A DNA stretch of 64,000 bases from Davidsoniella eucalypti (Eukaryota; Ascomycota; Sordariomycetes; Microascales; Ceratocystidaceae), in assembly GCA_004009845.1 (NCBI GenBank), contig RMBW01000017.1:1-64000 (forward strand), in the 5' to 3' direction. A model generated the notes under the pieces. It did not search any database and was not told the origin of the DNA. It saw only the letters and a program-made list of their open reading frames with translations. The position numbers and the translations under genes are program-made. Below are positions 37,147 to 47,814 of this stretch, piece by piece. Position 1 is the first letter of the stretch. Every line of letters begins with the position of its first letter.

Positions 37147-39457
37147 CGTCAAGATATCTCGAAGAGTTGACCGTTTTTTTTTGAAAAAGCAAAGAAGATT
37201 GATATGAAAGTATGTGCTATACAGAATGAGCAAAGAAATCTAGAAGAGGGATGACACTGATCAAGAAGAACATCGGGAATCTTAAGAAGATGGTATCCAG
37301 ATCACATCAAGTCTTATACTCGAAGGGACTTGTAGCGGCTGCTTGCAGATACTGAAGCTTTAAGGTTAACATGGCCAGCTTGTGCTAGTTTGAACAAAGC
37401 TTGACTAGCAGTTGTTACAATGGTTGTAACGATGTACACGCCGCTTAGAGTCTAGTCCCCGACTCTAGACAGACAGGAGCACAGGATTCGAAGATCGTGA
37501 TAGTTTCACTCCCCGCACATGTAGCGCCTCGATATGTCTTGGCCTTTGGTGGCCTGCGACCGCTTCACATACGGTAGGAGACTCAGTCGCTGTTACTCTT
37601 GTTACTTTGGAGGAACTGGGAGTAGTAGTGCCACCGTTTTGAAGGCAAGCCATCAACGACTGTGTTCAGCGTGCGGAGGTGGAACATTCCGATCAAGACC
37701 GCATGGACCGGGTTCAATATGTCGCCTACTACTACCAGAAACGACATGTCCGGGGTTATCTTCATCGCTAGGCCCACCCTTCTTGGAGCCTTCCTCAAAG
37801 GCACATGTCATCAAAGGACCATTCTAGTCTACTTCCGTGCAAGCCGTCTAGAGCTGTCTAGCTTTCTACGTTTGGAAATATCTCTCGGGGCCAGGTGGCA
37901 GCGCAGGGCAGGGATTGAAGAGACGTTAGTTGGACCAGTGGAAATGTAGATAAAGTTGTCAAGCAAGTCTATCGCCGAACAACGTATTACAAAACGGTTA
38001 AACGAGATCCTTTCCTTTGAGGTAGTTCTGTCTTGTGCAAGTTATGGCCTTTGTCAATATTTGGTTCGAAGGAATCTACGGATAGCTTAGCACCCGCTCG
38101 CTTCGTGGTTGCCATTTGGTAATTTCTAGATGCGGACGGAAGGCCGACGTAAGGCTACCGGATTTCATGGCATTTCAGCTGAGATATATCAGCATATTCT
38201 TTAGACGACAAAAGCTAGGCTGACAGTTTGTTAATGCTACTACATATTCTAATGCTTTATGGTACTGATGTTATGGCAATACTGGCCGGTTGCAAATATG
38301 GGCTTGAAGAATGAAGAAAGGCCTAGACAAAGCCACGGGATCATCCTTGACTTGCTGTCAATCAACCTTTTAATGGCTAGATATGTCAAGTCTGTCAAGC
38401 TACGGCGTTCAGGCGGAAATTGCTGCTGTATAACCACATGTAAAGACTTAAACGCTATTTACGTCCAGCATTATGGCATATATTGATTCTTTTTTTGTTT
38501 CCCTATGTCTTGGCTTCTTCTTGTTTACGAATACCCTACTCCGGTCCAACGCAGGCCTAGATGTTTTTGAGACTTGAGGGAACCCAAAAAGACTGCGAGT
38601 TGTTTGTATCCTCCCTTTAAAGTAGAGGGTCTTAAAGGGCATGCAATAAATAGTACAAAGAATGATTGAGATATAGACAGTCTATTCCATGTTCCACGCA
38701 AGAGTATAAAATATGTATATAAAATAAAAGGCAGGCAGACGAGACGACCCAAAAGTCTCAGATACAAGGCAAGTCAAAGGCAAGTGTTTCTTTCCACTGC
38801 GTCTGGCAGATGTCATCTGCTTGATGCCATGACGTAAAAATAGCACTCCGTTCTCTTGTTCGAGGCGTTGTCTTCCCGGCGAACCAAATCAAGCCTATCA
38901 CATAAGCCAAGAGAATCAAGTCACTATGGAGTTGTCTCTTTAGCCTTCTTTCAAAATCTTTTGTTTTACTTTCTTGCTGTTTTCAGCATGAGGAAGTGAT
39001 TATAAGCCTGTACATTCCTGAACCAGCGTATGATATTGGCCATTCAAGGGATAGAGAAGAAGTATATTTGGTCTTATTCCTGTTTTTCTCCCTTGAACAA
39101 CACAGAAACAATAAACGAGATCTGAAAGGTAAGAAAAAAACCCAGTTTGCTAGGCTTCTTCCAGATTGCATGGATGACGTTGGCTGTTTAAAGTGAAAAT
39201 TAAAAATCTGAATTTGTAATAGCTATGTGCGGTCCCGAAACATCCAAGAGATCTTGCGTCTATCGTTGGGTTCCCCGATCACCGAGTCCGAAACGTTTGC
39301 ATTCAAAGCCCAATGTAGACTTACACGATGTGCTTAACTATGGTAAACCCTAAGCGGGTGTTACTTTTTTGAAAGGATAAAATTCAAAAAATCTGCGCCA
39401 TCACTGCGTCACATATATAAAGGCTCCTAAGCACAAAAAAATCTCAAGATCAATTCA
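37147..39457. other. Intergenic region upstream of the chitinase
   Basis: Contains the chitinase promoter (to about 37400). Around 37465-37950 several overlapping ORFs of 60-97 codons on both strands have coding-like composition (minus: VVVGDILNPVHAVLIGMFHL). They have no recognisable family and no consistent splice pattern, so they may be a relic. 38000-39400 shows nothing supportable. Confidence 0.35.
39414..39421 (+). promoter_or_regulatory. TATA element of the original tRNA-Arg flank
   Basis: TATATAAA lies 48 bases before the first copy of the tRNA 5' end (39462). Upstream TATA boxes at about this distance assist tRNA transcription in several fungi. The insertion at 39471 now separates it from the intact tRNA gene by more than 800 bases. 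The role is inferred from position. Confidence 0.4.
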
Positions 39458-39470
39458 GACTGGCCGCGTG
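39458..39470 (+). repeat. Target-site duplication, left copy
   Basis: GACTGGCCGCGTG, identical to 40223-40235. It consists of 4 bases of 5' flank plus positions 1-9 of the tRNA-Arg gene. Confidence 0.8.
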
Positions 39471-40222
39471 CAACCTTCCCTCCTACAACCCTCGGGGGGG
39501 TAACTTTGAGTTCAAGTTACCTCCCCCTTTGTCCAAAGACGAATTTTTCCCCTTCGTCGTGGGTTTTCAAGAGCGACAAGCACATATTCCCGATGCTGCT
39601 GTCCATTCTTTTTATCTTTTTAGACGCTTGTCTGTATTGATGCATCGAGTATGAGGCCTTGAGCCCGACTTTTTCCTCTCTCGAGGGATGTTCTCACCAA
39701 CAATCGCCCCCCTTTTCGCCACACTCTCTCGCGATCGCTGGTCTCCCGAGTCACTACACACTACAAAGCTCAGGGAGACACACTCATACTCGAAGGGCAA
39801 CCTATTTTTGAAGGTTCCGGAAGCCCAACCCGCGGCGCGGGAGTCTTGTCGCTGTGCCTCTACCATCGCACCCGACTCGACTACGCCAATTTTTCTCTTC
39901 TCTCGACACTCGATCACCAGCCTCTTGGAGGCGCGTCGGATGGTGCGGTCACCTGATTACGTGGATGGTAGCCCCACTTAGGGCTTGGATGATGTGGGTC
40001 TTTTTTATGGGGAATGGTTTGAGGATGTTTCGAAGATACAGGGGGTATCCCTGAAGGCGTCCTATGGAGACCCGGGAGGGTAGTCCGGACCCGGACTAGG
40101 ATACGGGCGGAGGAGACAGAAAACCCGGAGACAGAAAAATCGGCACGACCGGACTCGAAAATCCACTCGTAATAGTTTAGGAAGAGAATAAATATAACAA
40201 CAACAACAACAACAACAACAAC
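39471..40222 (+). mobile_element. ~752-bp retroposon inserted in the 5' end of a tRNA-Arg gene
   Basis: Bounded by a perfect 13-bp direct repeat and ending in an (AAC)9-10 tail (about 40193-40222). Both are hallmarks of target-primed reverse transcription by LINEs or SINEs. The orientation is plus (tail at the right end). The left part is pyrimidine-rich. A 97-codon ORF (39688-39981) runs through the middle, and the last ~220 bases are G-rich with no long ORF. I recognise no RT, endonuclease or RNase H motif, so this is a 5'-truncated or non-autonomous element (SINE-like, or LINE 3' end). No A/B-box promoter was identified inside it. The duplication contains the tRNA 5' end, so the tRNA gene to the right is left whole. 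Confidence 0.72.
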
Positions 40223-40235
40223 GACTGGCCGCGTG
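40223..40235 (+). repeat. Target-site duplication, right copy (overlaps tRNA 5' end)
   Basis: GACTGGCCGCGTG, identical to 39458-39470; it supplies the first nine bases of the intact tRNA gene. Confidence 0.8.
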
Positions 40236-40298
40236 GCCCAATGGCAAGGCGTTTGACTACGAATCAAAAGATTGTGGGTTCGAATCCCATCGTGGTCA
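40227..40298 (+). tRNA. tRNA-Arg(ACG)
   Basis: A 72-nt cloverleaf including the discriminator base A at 40298. The acceptor is GGCCGCG/CGTGGTC (seven pairs, two G-U). The D-arm region is GCCCAATGGCAAGGC, and the anticodon stem TTTGA/TCAAA encloses CTACGAA with anticodon ACG. The T-arm is GTGGG-TTCGAAT-CCCAT. Internal A box (TGGCCCAATGG) and B box (GGTTCGAATCC) are intact; there is no intron. ACG, read as inosine, decodes CGU/CGC/CGA arginine codons. The first T5 tract that could end Pol III transcription is at 40356-40360. The immediate 5' flank is the (AAC)n tail of the retroposon rather than the original flank. Confidence 0.93.
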
Positions 40299-41933
40299 AC
40301 AGTTTATCTATCATTCATCTGCACGATGTGATATAGTCCTCTGTCGGGACGTCTCTTTTTCCGGCAATAGCATTGCACCGGACCGGATAATTCTGGCATC
40401 ATTTTTTGTATGATTTGGACCAATCGACTTATATACGTGGAATTACACCTGATAATGACGAAAATCGGCCTGCTTTGAATGTAACATACATACATAGAAC
40501 CCATAAAATAGTCATCAATAAGATACGTATAGATATATATCTGTACATACAATGGAATAATGTGCGTTTTTTCGATATTTCGCCGAGTGTAAGTAAGTAT
40601 GTAACCCTAGGCATGTCTTTTTGCTTTTCTTCTATACCAATGATATCAAAGCAATTAATGTATCAGTTAGTGACTTTTCGCACAAGCCGATATCGCCATT
40701 ATATTTCCTATGGCTATACATGCCTGACAGTTTACATGGCGATAGACACTGTACATGTACATGGTACGAGTATTGATTACAGATCTTTCTATCTATTTCG
40801 CAAACATAGACTCGAAAGGCGCAGAACAGACGTACATTGTATACCTATCCATACTATTCCATTGAAAGAAATGCTTGGAATATATAGATAGTACTATGTA
40901 TTTGCTCGGCTGGACGAAAGGGTTTAGTCGAGTCGATACCACGATTCTTATTCATGCACCTATCGGTAACAAGATGCGATGATATATGTCATTGGAGGAT
41001 GAATAATCGAGGCCGGCAAAATTGTAGAAATGACACATGGAAGAAATCGACTTCAAGATGACGGTCGAACTGTCCTTTTCTTTAGTTATTCTTTTTTTAG
41101 TTTCTGATGCCAGTATAAATTCTGTAGAAATAAGATACGAATGTGACACATAGAGAATTAAGGAAGGCACCCTGAAATCGTTTAGGATGGGCTGACACGG
41201 AAGGTACGAGCATGCGCTGTTGCCGTGACTAGGTGTTAGTATTGTCGTGATTGTGACTGGTAGAATAGAATTATGACTCTAGCGGTGACTAACGTGGAAG
41301 GGAAACTCCCCCGATGTCTGTGATTTTTCCGGGCAACTTCCTCGGGACGTGATTAATAAGAAGTCTGCATGCAACCACGTGTGTATAAAGAAGAAGGCTG
41401 TTTTAATTATTATTATTCTTTTCTATAATATAAAGCTTTCTGTTTCTTCTTCTTGACCAGCGTCAAGTCTCTTTCTGATCTACGGCGATGATTCTGGGAA
41501 TATCTGTATAATCGGGTCAGAAATTCTATTTTCTTTTCTTCTATTTTCTAGTCTGAACGTTCCCGCTGTCGGATTTGCAGAACCGAAGGAGAAGAAAATT
41601 GAACCCATTTTGCTATTTTCTTAGTCTTTTCCCCCAGCCAAACAAGACGCTTTAGCCACTTTGGCGCACTATTTTTTTCTTAATTTTTTTCTCGTCTTGG
41701 AGTCCATTGAGAATCCTTCTGAGCCTATATTTTCTATTGCTGTGCCACCAAAATCGCCGTCCCGGCTAATAGCAGGCCAACCGTTACTCTAAGACTTTCC
41801 TCCAACTTTTTTTTTTCGCCTGTGAATCGTGTATGGGGAATATTTTTCTTCCCGGGAACAACATCGTCGTTTTCTTCCTCCTTTGTTACGTATTTTCTTC
41901 TTCTTTTCGTTCATATAAAAATAAACACCAAAA
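40299..41933. other. Intergenic region and ILV2 promoter
   Basis: 40299-41200 shows nothing supportable. 41270-41933 is the presumed ILV2 promoter and leader, with many CT-rich tracts (41400-41700, 41800-41900). Candidate elements are listed separately. Confidence 0.4.
41274..41389 (+). promoter_or_regulatory. Candidate ILV2 promoter elements
   Basis: TGACTC at 41274-41279 is the core of the Gcn4/CPC1 (cross-pathway control) site but lacks the final A. A palindromic CACGTG is at 41376-41381 and TATAAA at 41384-41389. The long spacing to the start codon (about 545 bases from the TATA) makes the assignment weak unless the leader is long. Confidence 0.25.
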
Positions 41934-44562
41934 ATGTACAGATCTCGTGCCATCAGATCGCTGGCCCGGCCCAGTGCCGTCTCACGGCATTTACAAAGCC
42001 AGGCCATTGCGACCTCTTTCGCCGCCCGCAGTCTGACTACTAGCACTCGCAACCAGGCGACGCCATCTGCTGCCGCGTGAGTCTTTCTACGCTATCCTAT
42101 GCATACATACATACACACCACTTCTAGCTGCACCACCACCGACCAATCAGTATCACTACTGCCGCCAAAATCACCAACGCAACACCGCACCGACAACACT
42201 CGATCTCTTCTGTCATATCCTCCGACTATCGGACTGCCTACACTCCCACATCTCTCCATCACATCGATATTGCGCCCAATAATGGCCCATCCGTCCGAAG
42301 ACAAATCTTGGTCTGTCCTTGCTAACCAGAGACTACTGTCTGCTACAGGTCCTCGGCCCGCGAAGTCCCCAGCCCGGCTTTCAACGCCATCAACGACAAT
42401 GACAAGAGCCATGTTCAGCCCCTCAAGAGCAAGAATGAGGTCATGGACGAGTCGTACGTACTTCCTATACGCCAATGCTGTGAAATAGCGTAGCCTGAAT
42501 GCGCAATGGCTTGTTTTCCCAGTGGCTCTCCCATCGACTAACATACTGGGCATAGTTTCATCGGCAAGACTGGTGGTGAGATCTTCCACGAAATGATGCT
42601 AAGACATGGCGTCAAGCACGTTTGTAAGTTGCTGACAACTGTACCACGCATTGCCTTCTGTTGCCCAACCTCCACCGAGCCTGTCAACTTACACGGACTG
42701 GCGGTTCGATACATGACACAAAAAAATAAACAACCGAAGCCGCTCTTCGGATCATGCAATCTTGCCACCACTGAGATCGTTACAGTCACTAACCTAGTGT
42801 CATTGTATTAGTCGGATACCCTGGTGGTGCCATTCTCCCCGTCTTCGATGCCATCTACAACTCTGAACACTTCAACTTCGTCCTGCCCCGCCACGAACAG
42901 GGCGCTGGCCATATGGCTGAGGGTTACGCCCGTGCCTCCGGAAAGCCTGGTGTCGTGCTGGTGACTTCAGGTCCCGGTGCCACCAACGTCGTCACTCCTA
43001 TGCAGGATGCCATGTCTGACGGCACCCCCATGATTGTTTTCTGCGGTCAGGTTCCCACCTCTGCCATTGGCTCTGATGGTTTCCAGGAGGCTGATATTGT
43101 CGGCATCTCCCGGTCCTGCACCAAGTGGAACGTCATGGTCCGCTCCGTTGCTGAGCTGCCTCGCCGCATAAACGAGGCCTTCGAGATCGCCACCAGTGGT
43201 CGCCCTGGCCCCGTCCTGGTCGATCTGCCCAAGGATGTGACTGCCGCTGTCTTGCGCCGTGCTATTCCTTCTGGCGCTGCCCTGCCTAGTCTGCCTTCGG
43301 CCGCCTCACGCGCTGCTATGGAGCTGACCAAGCGCCAGCTTTCTGCTTCGGTAGCCCGCGTTGCCGATCTGATCAACAAGGCCAAGAAGCCCGTGATCTA
43401 CGCCGGCCAGGGCATCATCCTGTCCCCTGGTGGTCCTGAGATCCTCAAGGAACTGGCTGACAAGGCCTACCTGCCCGTCACCACCACCCTTCAAGGTCTC
43501 GGTGCCTTCGACGAGCTTGACGACAAGTCTCTGCACATGCTGGGTATGCACGGCTCCGCCTACGCCAATATGGCCATGCAGAACGCCGACCTGATCATTG
43601 CTCTGGGTGCTCGTTTCGATGACCGTGTCACTCTAAATGTTTCCAAGTTCGCCCCCGCTGCGCGCCAGGCTGCCGCCGATGGCCAGGGTGGTATCGTCCA
43701 CTTCGAGATTCTGCCCAAGAACATCAACAAGGTCGTCCAGGCCACCGAGGCCGTCGAGGGTGATGTTGCCAAGAACCTGAAACAGCTCCTGCCTCTTGTC
43801 CAGGCCAAGACCCGCGAGGACCGCAGCGAGTGGTTCAAGGATATCAATTCGTGGAAGAAGAAGTGGCCTCTTTCCGACTTCGAACGCACCGAGCGTCCCC
43901 ACACCATCAAGCCTCAGGCTCTGATTGAGGAGCTGAGCAACCTTGTTGCCGACCGCAAGGACAAAACCTACATCGCCACTGGTGTTGGCCAGCACCAGAT
44001 GTGGACTGCCCAGCATTTCCGCTGGCGCCACCCTCGCTCCATGATCACCTCTGGTGGTCTGGGTACCATGGGCTTCGGTCTTCCTGCTGCCATTGGTGCC
44101 AAGGTGGCGCAGCCCGATGCCCTGGTCATTGACATTGACGGTGATGCGTCGTTCAACATGACTCTGACTGAGCTGACCACAGCCGCCCAGTTCAACATCG
44201 GTGTCAAGGTGATCATCCTGAACAACGAGGAGCAGGGCATGGTTACCCAATGGCAGAACCTCTTCTACGAGGATCGCTATGCTCACACCCACCAGATGAA
44301 CCCCGACTTCATGAAGCTGGCCGAGTCTATGGGAGTTGCTCACCGTCGCCTGGTGAAGCCTGATGAGGTCACCGATGCTCTGAAGTGGCTGATCAACTCT
44401 GACGGCCCTGCCCTCTTGGAGGTCATGACCGACAAGAAGGTGCCTGTGCTACCCATGGTGCCAGCCGGCTGTGCCCTCGACGAGTTCCTCACCTGGGACA
44501 GTCAGAAGGACCGCGTCCGGAGAGAGCGCATGCATGAACGCACCGGTGGTATTCACAGCTAA
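41934..44562 (+). CDS. ILV2: Acetolactate synthase catalytic subunit, mitochondrial
   Basis: Condenses two pyruvates to acetolactate, or pyruvate with 2-oxobutyrate to acetohydroxybutyrate, using ThDP, Mg2+ and FAD. This starts valine, leucine and isoleucine synthesis in mitochondria. Four exons: 41934-42076, 42349-42453, 42556-42623 and 42812-44562. All introns have GT-AG ends with CTAAC branch sites, and frame continuity is exact, giving 688 residues (yeast Ilv2 is 687). The Arg/Ser-rich, acid-free leader (MYRSRAIRSLARPSAV) is a mitochondrial presequence. Landmarks: FIGKTGGEIFHEML-like start of the core at 84, YPGGAILPVFDAI at 108-120, catalytic Glu134 in RHEQGAGHMAEGYARA, FAD/central domain around 250-450, and the ThDP motif GDASFNMTLTEL at 549 to NNEE at 576. 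It ends near 688 without extension. The regulatory subunit ILV6 is not in the window. Confidence 0.96.
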
Positions 44563-45642
44563 AGAACCAGTCTTGAACAACCAAAAATCACTTGTCATCA
44601 TTTTCTTTTATTTGTTCTTCTGTTCTTCTGCTGGTCTGTTGGCCTGCATGTCTTTCATTTTTTCTGATTGAATCTCGGGGGGTTTTTTTTCTATAAAAAA
44701 TAAAACTTTCGGTGGGAGAAAACAACACAACCACATTACAAATTTTCACACCAAAAAAAGAACATATCAAAAGGCGGCTTTGATACCCAAACAAATAGCC
44801 GACGTTGTTTTTATAACTTTTCTTTTTCATGTCACGATAGGCGCCTCTTGGGCTTCTCTCCGCCCTTAGTTGATAAAAGAAAGAGACGCAGATACAAGAA
44901 AACTAAAAGAGGCATTCGAGTTGAATATCAACAAGTTCTGCTTTGTTTCTTGACTTTTGTTATTTCTATCTCTATTTTTCTATCTGGCTGTTTTCCTATA
45001 TTTTTGCATTTATTCTTGTATCTTACATACAACAACTGTTTGTTTAACGTATTTCATCCTTTTTATAAATAAGGTAGCTTTATTGGATTTAGTTTTATCT
45101 TGAATATTCTTTCGTCGTGCCATGTCATTTGTTATATTATCGCGGTCGTGATAAAGTGCGTGACGATCGTTTAGTTATTAGTTGTATATGACCCTAACCA
45201 TAATTGGTGAACCCTATACATACACGTTGTATAAGCGGCTAATACCCCACCTTTTATTCTTCCTTCTATAATGGTACTTGGGCTTTTTAGGTTATCAGCG
45301 GCTGGAAGCTTCTAGTTGTATTTGCTCCCTTTTAGTACAATAGCTAGTTATAACTGAAAGAAATATTTAGGTAGTCAGCTAATACTAATCCTGCCTAGAA
45401 ATGATAACAAGCCATAATGATAGCCTTGTGGAAAAGTAAACGAACCAGTTTTTTCTTAGGGATCTCTTCTTCTTATTTTCCCTCTCTGTTTTTTCTTCTC
45501 TCCATTTAGGCTTGATCATCCAGGTTTCTTTTCTTATATCTTCTTTCTTTCTTCTTGTTCCATTCCATATTTCATCCCATTCGCTTTATTGTCGGGCTTT
45601 TGGTAACTTTCACAGAGATAAAAAAAAAATTAGTCTTGTATA
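44563..45642. other. Intergenic region between ILV2 and SGT2
   Basis: 3' flank of ILV2 and promoter of SGT2. T- and CT-rich blocks at 45450-45560 precede the SGT2 start. No other gene is visible. Confidence 0.4.
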
Positions 45643-47097
45643 ATGGTATGTTGAAGCCGACCCTGTTTTACCCCTCCCCCGCTATCTTGATGACTTTCTT
45701 TTCTACTCTACTATCCTGGCCTTTATCTAGGCGTCAAAGTGCGCGTTGAGCATCGTGAAATATACTGCGATGTTAGGCTCGAAAGAAGCCAACCGAAAAA
45801 GAGATAAACATAATATATATATATAAATATATAAAACACACAATATGTTCTGCAAGACAGCCAATGATCTAACATAAAGCCCTATGTCCCATCTTTAAGT
45901 CGACCCTTTCATCTAAGCAGCGTCTGGCTTTGGCCATCTGCGACTTCCTTAACACCGCCACGACCGACGGAACCCTCGCCGCCGACGAAGCCGACAATAT
46001 CGAAGTTGCCGTCAACTGCATCGCCGAGTCCTTCAAGGTCGATCCCACAGATGCCGCCGGTGTCCGCGCCGCCACCGGCCCGCAGACACTCGTGCAGATT
46101 TTCACCGTCTACGAGTCCCTGCGCCAGGCTAAGGAGAAGACCGGTTCGCCTACCGGTAACATCGCTGCTGCTGCCGCTGCTGCCGCCGCCGCTGGTGGCT
46201 CGACTGAGACGGCTGTAAGCGCTGAAGACAAGGCTGCTGCCGAGTCCTTGAAGAGCAAGGGTAACGCCGCCATGGCCGGCAAGGACTACCGCAGTGCCAT
46301 TGATCTGTACTCCCAGGCCCTGAAGCTGCACCCTGGAAACGCTATTTACCTTTCCAACCGTGCTGCTGCTTACAGTGCGGCCAAGGACCACACCTCAGCC
46401 AAAGCTGATGCCGAGACTGCCGTGGCCATCGATCCCAAGTACACTAAGGGCTGGTCTCGCCTGGGTCTTGCCCGCTTCGCTCTGGGCGATGCCCGTGGTG
46501 CCATGGATGCCTATGCCCAAGGCATCGAGCACGAAGGTAACGGTGGCAGCGACGCCATGAAGAAGGGTTTCGAGACTGCTAAGCGCCGTGTCGAGGAAAC
46601 CGAAGGTGGTGCTTCCGACCTGACCTCAACTTCCCGCTCTCCTTCTAACGCTGCCGTCGCTGCCGCCGCTGCTTCTGGTGCGGCTGGTGCTGGTGCCGGT
46701 GCCGGTGGCTTCCCCGATATGTCTAGCTTGCTCGGCGGTGCTGGTGGTGCTGGTGGTATGCCCGATTTCTCGAGCATCATGGGCAACCCTATGTTCCAGA
46801 GCATAGCCCAAAACCTTATGAGCAACCCCGATATGATGGGTAACCTGATGAACAACCCCCGTCTTCGTGCCATGGCTGAGAACATGGGCAGTGATGGTGG
46901 CATGCCCGATATGTCTTCGCTGATGAGCGATCCTAGCATCGCCGAGATGTGAGTTATCTTCCTATATCCTCTCGTTCTAATTCTCTTATAGAGGGCCCCT
47001 TATGCTAACCATTGTACTTTATAGGGCCCGTAACCTGATGGGCGGCGGTGGTGCTGGCGCTGGCGCTGGCGCTGGCCGTGGCGCTGGTTCTCAGTAA
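45643..47097 (+). CDS. SGT2: SGT2/SGTA-type small glutamine-rich TPR co-chaperone
   Basis: Cytosolic adaptor that receives tail-anchored proteins and passes them to the GET/TRC pathway, linking Get4/Get5 with Hsp70/Hsp90 through TPRs. Exons: 45643-45645 (only the ATG), 45900-46948 and 47025-47097. Intron 1 (254 nt) has donor GTATGT and branch CTAAC at 45870-45874. Intron 2 (76 nt) has donor GTGAGT, branch GCTAACC and acceptor ATAG. The product is 374 residues. The N-terminal dimerisation domain starts MSTLSSKQRLALAICDFL and runs to about 75. An Ala-rich linker follows, and three TPRs lie at about 113-215 (SKGNAAMAGKDYRSAIDLYS, then NRAAAYSAAKDH). The C-terminus is Met/Gly/Asn-rich (substrate-binding; FPDMSSLLGG, NPMFQSIAQNL), ending in a Gly-Ala tail. 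The start exon is inferred: no in-frame ATG exists before residue 12, and the splice gives the expected N-terminus. Confidence 0.88.
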
Positions 47098-47814
47098 AAT
47101 CCCGACGCGATAATATAAATATGTTTTTCTTCTCCTCGTCTTCCCTCTTCATGACACATGAAAAATAATGTCAGAAAATGTTACTTAAAAACAAAAATGA
47201 AAACACATAGTTACTAACTTCCATCATTGGCTTGATCCTGCTTTTCTTCTACTGAATTACCCTCCCAACTGCTTGTACCATTTTTTACTTGCTTTAACAC
47301 TCATCGATTCTGCTTCATGTCCACATACTCGTGTTTGCTACGTAGGCTTTTTGATACCGTAAATAAATTTGTTACTGCGAACTCTACCATCTAAAATAAC
47401 ATTGTAATTTGAATGAAAAACAAATAAACCTTCCTCCCCTATCAGTGAATACAAAAGTCAAAAAATGCTGTCCCGACCCCCCAGTTTATCAAAGATAATA
47501 AGGAAATATGTAGTCCCATAAAATAATGCAAGATATGCTTGCTGTATATACCAATAAACCATCTAATAATGTACTGTCGTACTATTGTGTGCTTGCTAAT
47601 ACCAAGAAGATAATTCTGTAGTTGAAAAGCTATCATGTTTTTTTTTTACATTACTGTGTATGCCTGTTATGCGGACAACCAAAGTTCTAGTGTCCTGTAA
47701 GTAGTAGTAGTAATTCGTATGCTAGAGAATAATGTCGAATAAAACGTAGAGATGGAGTGAGCCGAAAGACGAGATGTAAGGAGAAAAACAAACGACCCTA
47801 GGCTAGCTAGTTAT
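47098..47814. other. Convergent 3' intergenic region
   Basis: Lies between SGT2 (+) and the ABC transporter (-). It is A+T-rich and probably holds both 3' untranslated regions. No ORF worth reporting. Confidence 0.4.

Noticed and set aside
43633..44343. 236-codon minus-strand ORF
   Set aside because: Antisense shadow of ILV2, whose G/C-rich third positions leave opposite frames open; no domain in its translation.
45909..46391. 160-codon minus-strand ORF
   Set aside because: Antisense to SGT2; Gly/Val/Ser bias from codon use of the true gene.
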